This document shows, one piece after another, positions 25,414-34,235 of a stretch of 64,000 nucleotides of DNA. The notes beneath the pieces were generated by a model. It ran no database searches. It saw nothing but the letters and a program-made list of their open reading frames with translations, and was not told the origin of the DNA. Position numbers and translations under genes: made by a program. The stretch comes from JACMNW01 sp963708425. GTDB lineage: Bacteria > Pseudomonadota > Alphaproteobacteria > Rhodobacterales > Rhodobacteraceae. The number at the start of each line of letters is the position of its first letter. Position 1 is the first letter of the stretch. The DNA is taken from NCBI GenBank assembly GCA_963708425.1, contig OY970206.1, forward strand, positions 1,426,001 through 1,490,000, written 5' to 3'.

Positions 25414-26347
25414 CTACGTCTTTCCTCCGTATGGTTTCACGCCACAAGGTATAAAGACCGGCACCGCAGATAAGCGCAATACCTGCCCAGCCGGTCAGAT
25501 CGGGCCAAGTGCCGAAGATGATCACGCCCCAGAAGATCGCCATCGGCATACCGACATATTCGAATGGGGCGACGAGCGATGCTTCGGTGGTGCGGTAGGC
25601 CTGGCTCATCATCAAGCCGCCGATCCCGACGGCAAGGCCAGTGGCGATGAAAGCCCACCAATCGTGCATCGGGGGCCAGACCCATTGGCGGAACAGAAAG
25701 GCGAGTGAGGCGTCGGATGAGCCCGCTAAGTGGCCGTCACCGACCCATAGACCCATGCAGGTGCTGACGACGATAAAGCCAATTTGAACGAAGAAATTCA
25801 GCGTCATGGCGCTTTCTGTTTCGCGCATGCGGCGGGTCATCATGTGGCTGGAGGCGTAGCAGAAGGCGGATATCAGCACGAGGATTGCGGCAGGTTGAAT
25901 GACGCCGACGCCGGGCCGCAGCATTATGAGGACACCAAGCATACCAACGCCGACTGCTGCCCAGCGCCGGGGGCCGACAAGTTCGCCCATCACGACCGCC
26001 GACATCAGGGTGACGAACAGCGGCGCGACAAAGGCAGTGGCGACGGCATCGGCCAACGGCATGGCGGCGAGGCCGAGAAAATAAGTGACGTTCGACACCA
26101 TGACGATGGACACGCGCAGTAGGTGCTCCTTGGGGCGTTTGGTCAGCAATTGGCGAAAGCCGGTGCCGGAATACCAGATGACGCCCAGGACCAGCGACAT
26201 GCCAATGAAGGCGCGCAGCAGGATGACCTGATGCAGGGCGTAGTCGCCGGAAAGCGCCTTTATGGCGAGGTCATTCACGGACAACACGAGCGCGCCGCCG
26301 ATTGCCAGAAGGATGCCGGTTAGCGGGGTTTTGGATGGATTGGCCAT
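25385..26347 (-). CDS. DMT-family (EamA) transporter
   Basis: 320 aa, about ten membrane helices in two EamA halves (LLAIGGALVLSVNDLAIKAL ..., AAILVLISAFCYASSHMMTRR ...). It differs clearly from the 21678/22642 pair, with motifs LAAMPLADAVATAFVAPLFVT and APFEYVGMPMAIFWG. First gene of a tightly overlapping operon with the HAD hydrolase and cyclodeaminase-like genes, so its cargo may be the substrate or product of those enzymes. Confidence 0.88.
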   Translation of the reverse strand: MANPSKTPLTGILLAIGGALVLSVNDLAIKALSGDYALHQVILLRAFIGMSLVLGVIWYSGTGFRQLLTKRPKEHLLRVSIVMVSNVTYFLGLAAMPLADAVATAFVAPLFVTLMSAVVMGELVGPRRWAAVGVGMLGVLIMLRPGVGVIQPAAILVLISAFCYASSHMMTRRMRETESAMTLNFFVQIGFIVVSTCMGLWVGDGHLAGSSDASLAFLFRQWVWPPMHDWWAFIATGLAVGIGGLMMSQAYRTTEASLVAPFEYVGMPMAIFWGVIIFGTWPDLTGWAGIALICGAGLYTLWRETIRRKDVDVAAPSGDI

Positions 26348-26421
26348 GCCTCGTGTTTCAACGGCGTGGGAGGTGAAATCTGTTCTGCCGACGACATCGG
26401 AGGCTATGATGGCAAGTGATT

Positions 26422-26877
26422 TTATGCGCGGGCGGCGCGGACCAGCTTTTCCAGCACTTCAAGGAACCGCGAACGGTCGGCCTTGGAGTAGGGTTTGCCG
26501 CCGCCCATGCGAAACGGGTCGGCTTCGCGCAGGTCGGCCATCAGATCGCGGGTGGCAAGGACATTGCCGATGTTGGCGCGGGTCAGTTCCTCGCCATTGT
26601 GTTTCAGCACGCGGGCACCGGCGGCGACGCATTTGGCGGCGAGGGGGATATCGCTGGTGACTACGACGTCGCGGGGGCCAGCGCGATCTGCGATCCATTT
26701 GTCAGCCTCGTCCGGGCCATCAGCGACGAAGATGCTTTCGACAAGCGGGTTGGCCGACGGGCGGATGCCGCCATTTGATACCAGAACCATACGCATCTGG
26801 TGGCGGGTGGCAACGCGTTCCGCCTCGGCCTTGACCGGGCAGGCGTCGGCATCAATGTAGATTGTGGGGTCAGCCAT
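26422..26877 (-). CDS. UPF0178/DUF188 family protein (YaiI/YqxD-like)
   Basis: 151 aa from the ATG at 26877. IYIDADACPVKAEAERVA at the N-terminus, DKWIADRAGPRDVVVTSDIPLAAKCVAAGARVL and the C-terminal MGGGKPYSKADRSRFL are hallmarks of this widespread family of PIN-like fold. The acidic residues (DADAC, TSDIP) suggest a nuclease-like site, but no function is established. Its start overlaps the stop of the S-formylglutathione hydrolase gene by 8 bases, so it is probably the second gene of that operon. Confidence 0.92.
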   Translation of the reverse strand: MADPTIYIDADACPVKAEAERVATRHQMRMVLVSNGGIRPSANPLVESIFVADGPDEADKWIADRAGPRDVVVTSDIPLAAKCVAAGARVLKHNGEELTRANIGNVLATRDLMADLREADPFRMGGGKPYSKADRSRFLEVLEKLVRAARA

Positions 26878-27700
26878 ACAGCGCCTCGGAATGGAAGGTG
26901 ATGTGATCTTCCATGAAGGTCGAGACGAAATAATAGCTGTGATCGTAGCCCTTTTGCATGCGGAAGGCGGCGTTTTGGCGGCGCGCCATGATGGCTTCGG
27001 CAAGCGCTTCGGGCTGCAGCAGATCAAGGAATTGATCGGCAGCGCCTTGGTCGATCAGCATCGGACCGTCGAAGCCGCGTTTCGTCATCAGCAGTGTGGC
27101 GTCGTGGGCGGCCCATTTGGCGTGGTCCTTGCCCAGATAGGCGGTGAATTGTTTGCGGCCCCAATCCGAGGTGCTGGGGTGGGCGATGGGGGCGAAGGCG
27201 GAGACGGAGCGGAAACGGCCCGGAAAGCTCATCGCGATGGTGAGGGCGCCGTGGCCGCCCATGGAATGGCCAGTGATGGATTGCGCCTCTTCCGCCAATG
27301 GGAAGGCTTTGAACAGGGTTTGCGGCAGTTCGTCGGTGACATAATCCCACATCTTGAAGTGCTTGGCCCAGGGGCTTTCGGTGGCGTTGACGTAAAAGCC
27401 AGCCCCTTGGCCCAGATCGAATGCAGGGTCGTCGGGCACGCCGGGGCCGCGCGGGCTGGTGTCGGGGAAGACGATGGCGACGCCGTGATCCGAGGCCCAG
27501 CGCTGCGCACCCGATTTGATCATGGCGTTTTCATGGGTGCAGCTGAGACCGGACAGAAACCAGATGACGGGGACTGCGCCCTCTTCGGCCTCTTCCGGCA
27601 GGAACAGGCCGAAGGTCATTTCGCCGCCGCAGACGCTGGAGGCGTGCGAATAGACGCCCTGCATGCCGCCAAAGGCCCGGTTTTCCGAAATTGTCTTCAT
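26870..27700 (-). CDS. fghA: S-formylglutathione hydrolase
   Basis: 276 aa. Esterase D family: the nucleophile Ser146 in GHSMGGHGAL, Asp in DQGAADQFL (about residue 223) and His in YDHSYYFV (about 256) give the triad; WFLSGLSCTHENAMIKSGAQRWA is a family signature. It hydrolyses S-formylglutathione to formate and glutathione, the second step of glutathione-dependent formaldehyde detoxification in the cytoplasm. The partner dehydrogenase (frmA/adhI) is not in the window. Confidence 0.95.
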   Translation of the reverse strand: MKTISENRAFGGMQGVYSHASSVCGGEMTFGLFLPEEAEEGAVPVIWFLSGLSCTHENAMIKSGAQRWASDHGVAIVFPDTSPRGPGVPDDPAFDLGQGAGFYVNATESPWAKHFKMWDYVTDELPQTLFKAFPLAEEAQSITGHSMGGHGALTIAMSFPGRFRSVSAFAPIAHPSTSDWGRKQFTAYLGKDHAKWAAHDATLLMTKRGFDGPMLIDQGAADQFLDLLQPEALAEAIMARRQNAAFRMQKGYDHSYYFVSTFMEDHITFHSEALYG

Positions 27701-27808
27701 CGTTAGCTCCTTCGTTCGTCATTGCAGGAACTTTGGCCGTGCAATTCCGTGCGGTATGATGTTGTCAGGACTGGAGGTGGGTAATCACCCCCTGCCCGGC
27801 CTATCTGG

Positions 27809-28501
27809 TCAGCGAAACACGCTCAATATCTGATCCAAAGGTTTTTTGCGTTTGGCAACGGCTGGGACAGTAGCATCAGGGGCGGGATAGCCGACTGGCA
27901 GGATCATCACGGGCTTTTCGGATGCGGGGCGGTTGCACATTTCTGCCAGTAATTTCATCGGGTTGGGGGTATGTTCAAGGCATACCAGACCTGCGTGATG
28001 CAGGGCGGTGATCAGCATGCCGGTGGCGATGCCGACGCTTTCGGGGACGTAGTAGTTTTTGTAACGGGTGCCGTCAGCAGTGATGCCGTAGCGTTGGGCG
28101 AAGACGACAATCAGCCATGGGGCGTCCGTCAGATGCGGTTTGCTGACGCCAGTGCCGATGGGTTCAAGCGCGGCCAGCCATTCATCGCCACCGCCGCCCT
28201 GGTAGAACGCGCGCTCTTCGTCTTCGGCGACGCCGCGGATGCGGGTCTTCATGGCGGGGTTGGCGATGGCGGCGAAGTGCCATGGCTGATGGTTGGCACC
28301 CGATGGGGCAGTACCCGCCGCCTGGATGCAGGCGGTTATGACGGCTTCGGGCACGGGGCGGGCGGAATACTGGCGCACGGAATGGCGCTTTTTCATGTAG
28401 TCGCGAAAGGCTTCGGCGGCTGTTTGGGCGGCAGCATCGGGCAGTTGCACACGGTCTGGCAAAGGGATCGGCTGATAGCTGACTTCGCCCTTGCGATACA
28501 T
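27809..28501 (-). CDS. nitroreductase-family flavoprotein
   Basis: 230 aa. The FMN-binding core RHSVRQYSARPVPE, AAGTAPSGANHQPWHF and the C-terminal GIATGMLITALHHAGLVCLEHTPNPM, then VGYPAPDA match the nitroreductase superfamily, closest in pattern to the iodotyrosine-deiodinase-like branch. The natural substrate is unknown. It starts 1 base after the mbfA stop, so it is almost certainly translated from the iron-regulated mbfA transcript. Confidence 0.9.
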   Translation of the reverse strand: MYRKGEVSYQPIPLPDRVQLPDAAAQTAAEAFRDYMKKRHSVRQYSARPVPEAVITACIQAAGTAPSGANHQPWHFAAIANPAMKTRIRGVAEDEERAFYQGGGGDEWLAALEPIGTGVSKPHLTDAPWLIVVFAQRYGITADGTRYKNYYVPESVGIATGMLITALHHAGLVCLEHTPNPMKLLAEMCNRPASEKPVMILPVGYPAPDATVPAVAKRKKPLDQILSVFR

Positions 28502-28502
28502 G

Positions 28503-29480
28503 TTAGCCGCCCCCGATCAGTGCCCCTGCCGCAAAGACCAAAGCACCACCGAGCACGACCTGCAAGGCCGCACGCAGGAATGGAGTTTCCATGAAGCGGT
28601 TCTGTATCCAGGCGATGGCCCAGAGTTCGACGAACACAACCACCATAGCGATGCTGGTAGCGGTCCAGAAATCGGGGATAAGGTAGGGGAGCGCGTGGCC
28701 AAGGCCGCCGATTGTGGTCATTATGCCGGAGGCCAGACCGCGTTTCCACGGGCTGCCGCGGCCAGATAGAACGCCGTCATCATGGGCGGCTTCGGTGAAG
28801 CCCATCGAAATGCCTGCACCAACCGATGCGGCGGTGCCGACCAGAAACGTGGTCCAGGTGTCTTGTGTGGCGAAGGCGGTGGCGAAGATCGGGGCCAGTG
28901 TGGACACTGATCCATCCATCAGACCGGCGAGGCCGGGTTGCACCCAGGTCAGAATGAATTGCCGCTTGGCGCCTTTGTCTTCGGCGCTTTTAGCGTCTGG
29001 CCCCAGATGTTCGTCTATCAGGGCTTCGGCTTTGCGTTCATGCCCGGCCTCGGCTGCTGCCAGATCGCCCAGCAATTTACGCGTTGCGGCGTCTGTCGTG
29101 CGGGCTGCGGCGCGTTCATAGAACTTGCGCGCCTGATCTTCCATTGCGCTGGCTTCGGCGCGTATGCGGTCCAGCGACAGGTTTTCGACCAACCACACGG
29201 GGGACCGCGCGTAATACCCTGCCACATGTTCGCGGCGGATCAGCGGGATCACATCGCCGAAGCGTGTTTGGTGCAGATCTATCAACCGTTGGCGATGGCC
29301 GTCTTCTTCGACCGCCATGCCATTGAAGACGGCCGCGGAGGCCGGATAGTCGGCCAGCAGGCGCGCGCCGTAGCCGCGATAAATGCGGGCGTCATCCTCT
29401 TCCGACGAAATGGCAAGCGCCAGCACCTCTTGTTCGGACAGGTCGGAAAAACGGCGGCGGTTGCCGAAGCCAGGGATCAT
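28503..29480 (-). CDS. mbfA: ferritin-like iron/manganese exporter MbfA (VIT1 family)
   Basis: 325 aa. The N-terminal half is a ferritin-like four-helix domain with the metal-binding pattern SSEEDDARIY, EEDGHRQRL and EAGHERKAE. The C-terminal half (from about residue 180) is a VIT1-type membrane domain with about five helices (PGLAGLMDGSVSTLAPIFA..., ASVGAGISMGFTEAAHDDG). In rhizobia this protein exports Fe2+ from the cytoplasm and protects against iron and peroxide stress, under the iron-response regulator Irr. An Irr-type box lies directly upstream. The nitroreductase gene follows in the same transcript. Confidence 0.94.
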   Translation of the reverse strand: MIPGFGNRRRFSDLSEQEVLALAISSEEDDARIYRGYGARLLADYPASAAVFNGMAVEEDGHRQRLIDLHQTRFGDVIPLIRREHVAGYYARSPVWLVENLSLDRIRAEASAMEDQARKFYERAAARTTDAATRKLLGDLAAAEAGHERKAEALIDEHLGPDAKSAEDKGAKRQFILTWVQPGLAGLMDGSVSTLAPIFATAFATQDTWTTFLVGTAASVGAGISMGFTEAAHDDGVLSGRGSPWKRGLASGIMTTIGGLGHALPYLIPDFWTATSIAMVVVFVELWAIAWIQNRFMETPFLRAALQVVLGGALVFAAGALIGGG

Positions 29481-29494
29481 GGGGGCCTCCGAGA

Positions 29495-29509
29495 TTGGAA
29501 TGATTCTAA
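29495..29509 (-). promoter_or_regulatory. Irr-type iron control element (ICE) upstream of mbfA
   Basis: On the minus strand TTAGAA-TCA-TTCCAA differs by one base from the inverted repeat TTAGAA-N3-TTCTAA of the ICE motif. It ends 15 bases before the mbfA ATG, a position where bound Irr would block transcription when iron is low. Confidence 0.65.
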
Positions 29510-29555
29510 TCTATGGGAATGGGGGAGAGAGGCAAGAGAGAGTTGGGTTCAGGGG

Positions 29556-30263
29556 TTAAGTCGACGAAGGCGCGGACTTGGGTTGTTTCGGATTTGGGTC
29601 TTTTACCATCAAGGCCTTTTCCGGCGAGCGCTTTGTCTCGAAGTATCCAGTGCCTTCTAGAAGAGCCTCAAGCGTTGAGTGACCGTAGTCGCTGGCAAGG
29701 AAGGTTTGATCTGTTCTACGAAGGTGAACGCCAATGAAGGCCGCCGTCCCCCAATTGCCCTCTAGTGTGGAAAAACAGAGTATGTCACGAACCTTTGGTA
29801 TGATTTTGGTCGCAGGCCATACTTGGCCAGCCGAAGCAGCAGCTTGACGAAGTTCTATAAATGCTGTGCAGACCTCCCTGAATGCTCTGGGTGTTTTACC
29901 TTCCCCTATTCCTATCAATTCATGACCAAACTCGCGCAAATGCTCGGTTAAATAGCTAAAGTCGCCATCCGACGATGCTATGATCAAAGTATGAAAATGA
30001 TCACGGAGCGCTAGACTACTTGCTTCGACGCACAAAAGCAGGTCAGCAGCATTTTTGCCGGGGCGGGTCGGCACCAGTTTAAAACCTTCTTGCTCCCATC
30101 CTGCGATATGTTCTGATTTTCCGTAAACGCGCCTAACTGTCGGAACACCAAATAGATTTGCTTCAGCGAGCAAGGTTTTTGCCCAAACAACTGATATATT
30201 TTCGCCGTCGACCAAAAGCGCCACCGGGTCGCGAGTCGTCTCCACAACATCAGTCTTTTTCAA
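29556..30263 (-). CDS. NYN (PIN-like) domain protein with C-terminal OST-HTH/LOTUS-like region
   Basis: 235 aa, starting with TTG at 30263 (AAGGGG upstream). It is a LabA/DUF88-type NYN domain: Asp19 in LLVDGENIS, Asp74 in GKNAADLLLCVEA, and Asp99/Asp101 in SSDGDFSYL are the acidic residues expected to bind metal in this RNase-like fold. The C-terminal part (residues about 150-215) is compatible with an OST-HTH domain, which often follows NYN. Probably an RNA-cleaving or RNA-binding protein; targets are unknown. The gene is visibly more AT-rich than folC and mbfA on either side, which suggests transfer. Confidence 0.85.
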   Translation of the reverse strand: MKKTDVVETTRDPVALLVDGENISVVWAKTLLAEANLFGVPTVRRVYGKSEHIAGWEQEGFKLVPTRPGKNAADLLLCVEASSLALRDHFHTLIIASSDGDFSYLTEHLREFGHELIGIGEGKTPRAFREVCTAFIELRQAAASAGQVWPATKIIPKVRDILCFSTLEGNWGTAAFIGVHLRRTDQTFLASDYGHSTLEALLEGTGYFETKRSPEKALMVKDPNPKQPKSAPSST

Positions 30264-30344
30264 TATTCGGCCCCTTACAAATATTGCAAGAACACCCCAA
30301 CATTGTGTCTCCGCTCGGTCAAGTCTATGGCCGTTTCTTGGCCC

Positions 30345-31610
30345 TTAGCCGTTCTCTCGCAGCACCGATCCCGCCAGATACAATGACCCGCAGATCAGCA
30401 CGCGGGCGGCAGGGGTAACCTTTGCGATTGCGGCCAGCGCCTCGGCGACGGAGGGGGCAACCATGGCATCCATCCCTGCCGCAACCGCCGCATCGCGGGT
30501 GACTTCGGCGGGGAGGGTGTTCGCTTCGCCGGGGATCGAAACGGCCAGCAGGCTGGTGGCGTGCGGGGCCAAGGGGCGCAGATAGCCGCCAATATCTTTG
30601 GTGTTCAGCATGCCGCAGATCAAGTGCGTGGGGCGCTTGGGCATGCTGGCGAGCGTGGCGGCGATGGCTTGGCCGCCTGCTGGGTTATGGCCGCCGTCCA
30701 GCCACAGTTCCACGCCCGGCGCGCTGTCCACCAGCGGACCATGGCGCAGCCTTTGCATGCGGGCGGGCCAGTCGGCTTTGGTGACGGCGGCTTCCGGATT
30801 GCCCACCCCAAGATGGCGCAGGGCCATGATGGCGGCGCCGGCGTTTTCGATCTGGTGCGGGCCGGGCAGGTTGGGCAAGGGCAGATCAAGCAGGCCGTTA
30901 TCATCCTGGAAGATCAGCCGACCGCGATCTTCAAAGGCGTGCCAGTGTTGGCCGTGGACCAGCACGGGGGCACCTAGGCGGGCGGCGCGGGCCTCGATGA
31001 CTTCCAAGCCCTCGGGCTGCTGCGGGCCGACGATGCAAGGAACGCCGCGTTTGATGATCCCGGCCTTTTCACCGGCAATTTCAGCCAGGGTTTCACCCAG
31101 ATATTGCTGATGGTCGATGCTGACCGGGGTGATGATGGTTAAGGCCGGGCGAACAACCACGTTGGTTGCATCGAGGCGACCGCCGAGGCCAACCTCGAGC
31201 AGCGTCCAATCGGCGGGGGTGCGGGCGAAGGCGAGGAAGGCGGCGCAGGTGGTGATTTCGAAGAAGGTGATCGCGTCGGGGCCGTTGGCGGTGACACATT
31301 CATCCAGCAGGTCGGCAAGGGCGGGTTCGGTGATCAACTCGCCAGCAAGACGGATGCGTTCGTGAAAACGGGCCAGATGTGGCGAGGTGTAGGCGTGGAC
31401 CTTTGCACCATCGGCTTGCAGCCCGGCGCGGATCATCGCCTGAGTAGAGCCTTTGCCATTGGTGCCTGCGATATGGATCACTGGCGGCAGTTGGCTTTCG
31501 GGGTTGCCCAAAAGGCCAAGCAGGCGATGAACGCGGTCCAGCGTCAGGTCGATAATCTTTGGGTGCAGCGTCATCATGCGCTGCAAGATGGCGTCTGACG
31601 GTTGCGTCAC
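30345..31610 (-). CDS. folC: bifunctional dihydrofolate/folylpolyglutamate synthase
   Basis: 421 aa, starting with GTG at 31610 within GTGA, a 4-base overlap with the accD stop. The P-loop HIAGTNGKGSTQAM is at residues about 46-59. TSPHLARFHERIRL, ITPVSIDHQQYLG and the C-terminal WLDGGHNPAG are Mur-ligase family motifs specific for FolC. It adds glutamate to dihydropteroate and further glutamates to folate. Co-transcription with accD is common in proteobacteria. Confidence 0.96.
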   Translation of the reverse strand: MTQPSDAILQRMMTLHPKIIDLTLDRVHRLLGLLGNPESQLPPVIHIAGTNGKGSTQAMIRAGLQADGAKVHAYTSPHLARFHERIRLAGELITEPALADLLDECVTANGPDAITFFEITTCAAFLAFARTPADWTLLEVGLGGRLDATNVVVRPALTIITPVSIDHQQYLGETLAEIAGEKAGIIKRGVPCIVGPQQPEGLEVIEARAARLGAPVLVHGQHWHAFEDRGRLIFQDDNGLLDLPLPNLPGPHQIENAGAAIMALRHLGVGNPEAAVTKADWPARMQRLRHGPLVDSAPGVELWLDGGHNPAGGQAIAATLASMPKRPTHLICGMLNTKDIGGYLRPLAPHATSLLAVSIPGEANTLPAEVTRDAAVAAGMDAMVAPSVAEALAAIAKVTPAARVLICGSLYLAGSVLRENG

Positions 31611-32524
31611 GCCTTGGCGACCTTGGGCGCCGGTTCGGCTTCGATTGGGGCGGGCAGGTCGCCTTTGATGGCAGGTGGCATATCCATCAGCAGGCGGATC
31701 ACGGTTATCAATTCATCGCGCATGGCTTTGCGGTGTGTCACCCGGTCCAGCATGCCATGATCCAGCAGGTATTCGGAGCGCTGAAAACCCTCGGGCAGCT
31801 TTTCGCGGATGGTCTGTTCGATGACACGGGTACCGGCAAAGGCTATCAGCGCGTTGGGTTCGGCAATTTGCACATCGCCCAGCATGGCATAAGACGCAGT
31901 GACGCCGCCGGTGGTTGGATGTGTGAGGACGACGATATAGGGCAGGCCCGCCTCTTTCAGCATCTGCACTGCAAGCGTGGTGCGGGGCATTTGCATCAGG
32001 CCAAGGATGCCTTCTTGCATGCGCGCGCCGCCTGCTGCCGAAAACAGCACCAGTGGCCGCTTCATTTTGACCGCTTGTTCAGCAGCCGCAAGGATGGCGT
32101 TGCCGACGTACATACCCATGGAGCCTGCCATAAAGCTGAAATCCTGAGCGGCGGCCACGATGGGGGTGCGGCCGATTTCGCCGATGGCAACCAACATCGC
32201 CTCTCGTTCGCCGGAGGCTTTTTGCGCGGCTTTCAGGCGGTCGGGGTATCTTTTCTGATCGCGGAAATGCAGTGGGTCGGTGACAGGGTCTGGCACCTTT
32301 ACGTCGGTAAAAATGCCGCCGTCGAACAGCGCGTTAAACCGATCACGCGGGGTAATCGCCATGTGGTGATCGCAGTTGGAACAGACATTCAGGTTGTCGG
32401 CCAGTTCACGGTGAAACAACATCGTCCCGCATTCGGTGCATTTGGTCCACAGATTTTCCGGCACCTCGCGGCGCGAAAACAGCGAATTGATCTTGGGGCG
32501 GACGTAGTTCGAAATCCAGTTCAT
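31607..32524 (-). CDS. accD: acetyl-CoA carboxylase carboxyltransferase subunit beta
   Basis: 305 aa. The N-terminal zinc ribbon has four Cys (C29, C32, C48, C51; CTECG ... CSNCDHH). The carboxyltransferase core includes GGARMQEGILGLMQM and LTHPTTGGVTASYAMLGD. Together with AccA it transfers the carboxyl group from biotin to acetyl-CoA in fatty-acid synthesis. The 20-residue C-terminal tail is Pro/Ala-rich. In many relatives trp genes lie upstream of accD; here a lytic transglycosylase gene does. Confidence 0.97.
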   Translation of the reverse strand: MNWISNYVRPKINSLFSRREVPENLWTKCTECGTMLFHRELADNLNVCSNCDHHMAITPRDRFNALFDGGIFTDVKVPDPVTDPLHFRDQKRYPDRLKAAQKASGEREAMLVAIGEIGRTPIVAAAQDFSFMAGSMGMYVGNAILAAAEQAVKMKRPLVLFSAAGGARMQEGILGLMQMPRTTLAVQMLKEAGLPYIVVLTHPTTGGVTASYAMLGDVQIAEPNALIAFAGTRVIEQTIREKLPEGFQRSEYLLDHGMLDRVTHRKAMRDELITVIRLLMDMPPAIKGDLPAPIEAEPAPKVAKA

Positions 32525-32642
32525 GCCGGTTGCCCTTTGCGCATGTCAGTTGGCCTTGCAGATAAGCCGCGCCTTCGGAAAAAGCAATGTAGGGCGTTTG
32601 ATCTGTCGATTTCAATCGCATTTGGCACGCGGACCCGACGAT

Positions 32643-32659
32643 ATACTACGACGTAGTAT
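32643..32659. promoter_or_regulatory. 17-bp palindrome ATACTACG-A-CGTAGTAT upstream of accD
   Basis: Perfect 8-bp arms around one central base, 119-135 bases before the accD start. The symmetry fits a dimeric regulator, and the only downstream genes are accD and folC. I cannot name the regulator. Confidence 0.45.
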
Positions 32660-32823
32660 TGGGGCTTATGCTGCGCGATCTTGCACAGGGATGTGGCACG
32701 GCGTCGAAAAGCTTGCGTCGCGCGGGTGAGAAGCCCGCTGGCCGTATCCGCGCAATTTTGGCGCAGGACAGGTAAGCGATCGCTAAGTTGGCGAGGAACT
32801 TCCCAGATCTGATCCGGCTTGGC

Positions 32824-32865
32824 AAAACAAGCGGGGCGGCGGCATATGCCACCTGCCCCGCTTGT
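32824..32865 (-). terminator. terminator of the lytic transglycosylase gene
   Basis: An 11-bp perfect stem (ACAAGCGGGGC / GCCCCGCTTGT, 32827-32837 with 32855-32865) begins 18 bases after the stop. On the minus strand it is followed by TTTG with further T, giving an acceptable terminator. Confidence 0.75.
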
Positions 32866-32882
32866 ATCTGGGTCACAGTTGA

Positions 32883-34139
32883 TCAGCGCAGGCGCTTCAG
32901 AATATCCAAGCTGGGGTAGCCATCCGGTATGATGCCCCGCGATTTTTGAAACGCTTTCACCGCGGCAATGGTATTGGGGCCGATCTTGCCATCAACGCCG
33001 CCCGGATCGAAACCGGCCTTGGTCAGGCGTTCCTGCATCTCGATACGCTCTTCGGCGAACAGTGCGCGGTCTTCGCGAGGCCAACTTGCTTGAATGGCAG
33101 GCCCACCTTTGATGCGGTCGGCCAAGTGGCCTACGCCAATGACGTAGGCGTCGGCGGTGTTGTAGCGTTCAATCGCCTGGAAGTTGCTGAAGATCAGGAA
33201 CACGGCACCGCGCGCACCAGCGGGCAGCAAAACCGACGCCGTGCCATGATCCGGCAGCGGGCCGCCATCAACCGTTGTTACGCCCAGCGCCTGCCAGTCG
33301 GCGACGGATTTCTTTACCCGCTCGCCACTGACGGAATAGTCGTAGCCCAGCGGCAGCTTTACCTCTAGCCCCCAAGGTTGGCCGGTTTTCCAGCCGGATT
33401 TGGCCAGATAGGCGGCAGTGGAGGCCAGCGCATCTGCGGGATCGTCGGACCAGATATCACGCTTGCCGTCGCCAGTGAAATCGACTGCGAAAGCCATATA
33501 GGATGTTGGGATAAACTGGGTGTGGCCCATTGCGCCAGCCCAACTGCCAGTCATCTTGGCGGGGGTAACATCGCCGTTTTGCAGGATTTTCAGGGCCGCC
33601 AGCAATTGCTGTTCGAAGAACGCTGTGCGGCGACTGTCGTAGGCAAGCGTGGCGAGGGATTCGATCAGCGGATAGTCACCGCGAAAGGTGCCATAGGCAC
33701 TTTCCAAACCCCAGATGGCGGCGACGATTTCTTTTTCGACGCCGTAAGTCGCCTCGATCCGGGTTAGCAGAGGCAGGTTATCGCGCAGTGACTTCTTGCC
33801 GTTTTCGATGCGGCTGTCAGAGGCGGCGCTATCGAGATAATCCCAGATCGTTTTGGTGAATTCGCTTTGGTTCAGGTCTTTGGTGATGACATCGGCGTTG
33901 TAGGTGACGCCGCGAAAGGCGCTGTCGCAGGTTTGGGCGGTAATGCCGTTGGCCAGTGCGCGGGTGCGGAAAGCTGTGATCCAGGCTTCCAAGCCCGCGG
34001 TTGTGCCTGCGAGTTCGATCACTTCGGGGCCCTCTTGTGCAAACGGCGGCGAGTTTACTTGGCGATCTGGTGCTAATGGCCCGGCGGAGGTCGCACTTGC
34101 CAGTAGGAAAATTCCAACGGACTTGACCAAAACCTGCAT
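32883..34139 (-). CDS. lytic murein transglycosylase (MltB family) with peptidoglycan-binding domain
   Basis: 418 aa with an N-terminal signal-like segment (VKSVGIFLLASATSAGP). The catalytic domain spans about residues 45-340: the active Glu is in AAIWGLESAYGTFRG, and GSWAGAMGHTQFIPTSYMAFAVDFTGDGKRDIW is the MltB/SLT_3 signature. Residues about 355-418 form a PG_binding_1 domain (RLTKAGFDPGGVDGKIGPNTIAAVKAFQ). It cleaves peptidoglycan glycan strands to 1,6-anhydro ends in the periplasm. No lipobox Cys is seen, so it is likely soluble. Confidence 0.93.
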   Translation of the reverse strand: MQVLVKSVGIFLLASATSAGPLAPDRQVNSPPFAQEGPEVIELAGTTAGLEAWITAFRTRALANGITAQTCDSAFRGVTYNADVITKDLNQSEFTKTIWDYLDSAASDSRIENGKKSLRDNLPLLTRIEATYGVEKEIVAAIWGLESAYGTFRGDYPLIESLATLAYDSRRTAFFEQQLLAALKILQNGDVTPAKMTGSWAGAMGHTQFIPTSYMAFAVDFTGDGKRDIWSDDPADALASTAAYLAKSGWKTGQPWGLEVKLPLGYDYSVSGERVKKSVADWQALGVTTVDGGPLPDHGTASVLLPAGARGAVFLIFSNFQAIERYNTADAYVIGVGHLADRIKGGPAIQASWPREDRALFAEERIEMQERLTKAGFDPGGVDGKIGPNTIAAVKAFQKSRGIIPDGYPSLDILKRLR

Positions 34140-34235
34140 GAAATCACCGCTCTTTTCTTGTCGTTACGCGCAGTCTAGCGGCAATGCGCGGTCTGGAAAA
34201 GCCGGGTGTGTGGCGTGTCGTCGAAGTGCCTGCGG

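Larger units (their letters stand above)
32525..32882. other. intergenic region upstream of accD
   Basis: 358 bases between the accD start and the stop of the transglycosylase gene. It holds a 17-bp palindrome (32643-32659) and the transglycosylase terminator (32824-32865). A minus-strand 76-codon frame across it has no family features and I do not call it a gene. Confidence 0.5.
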
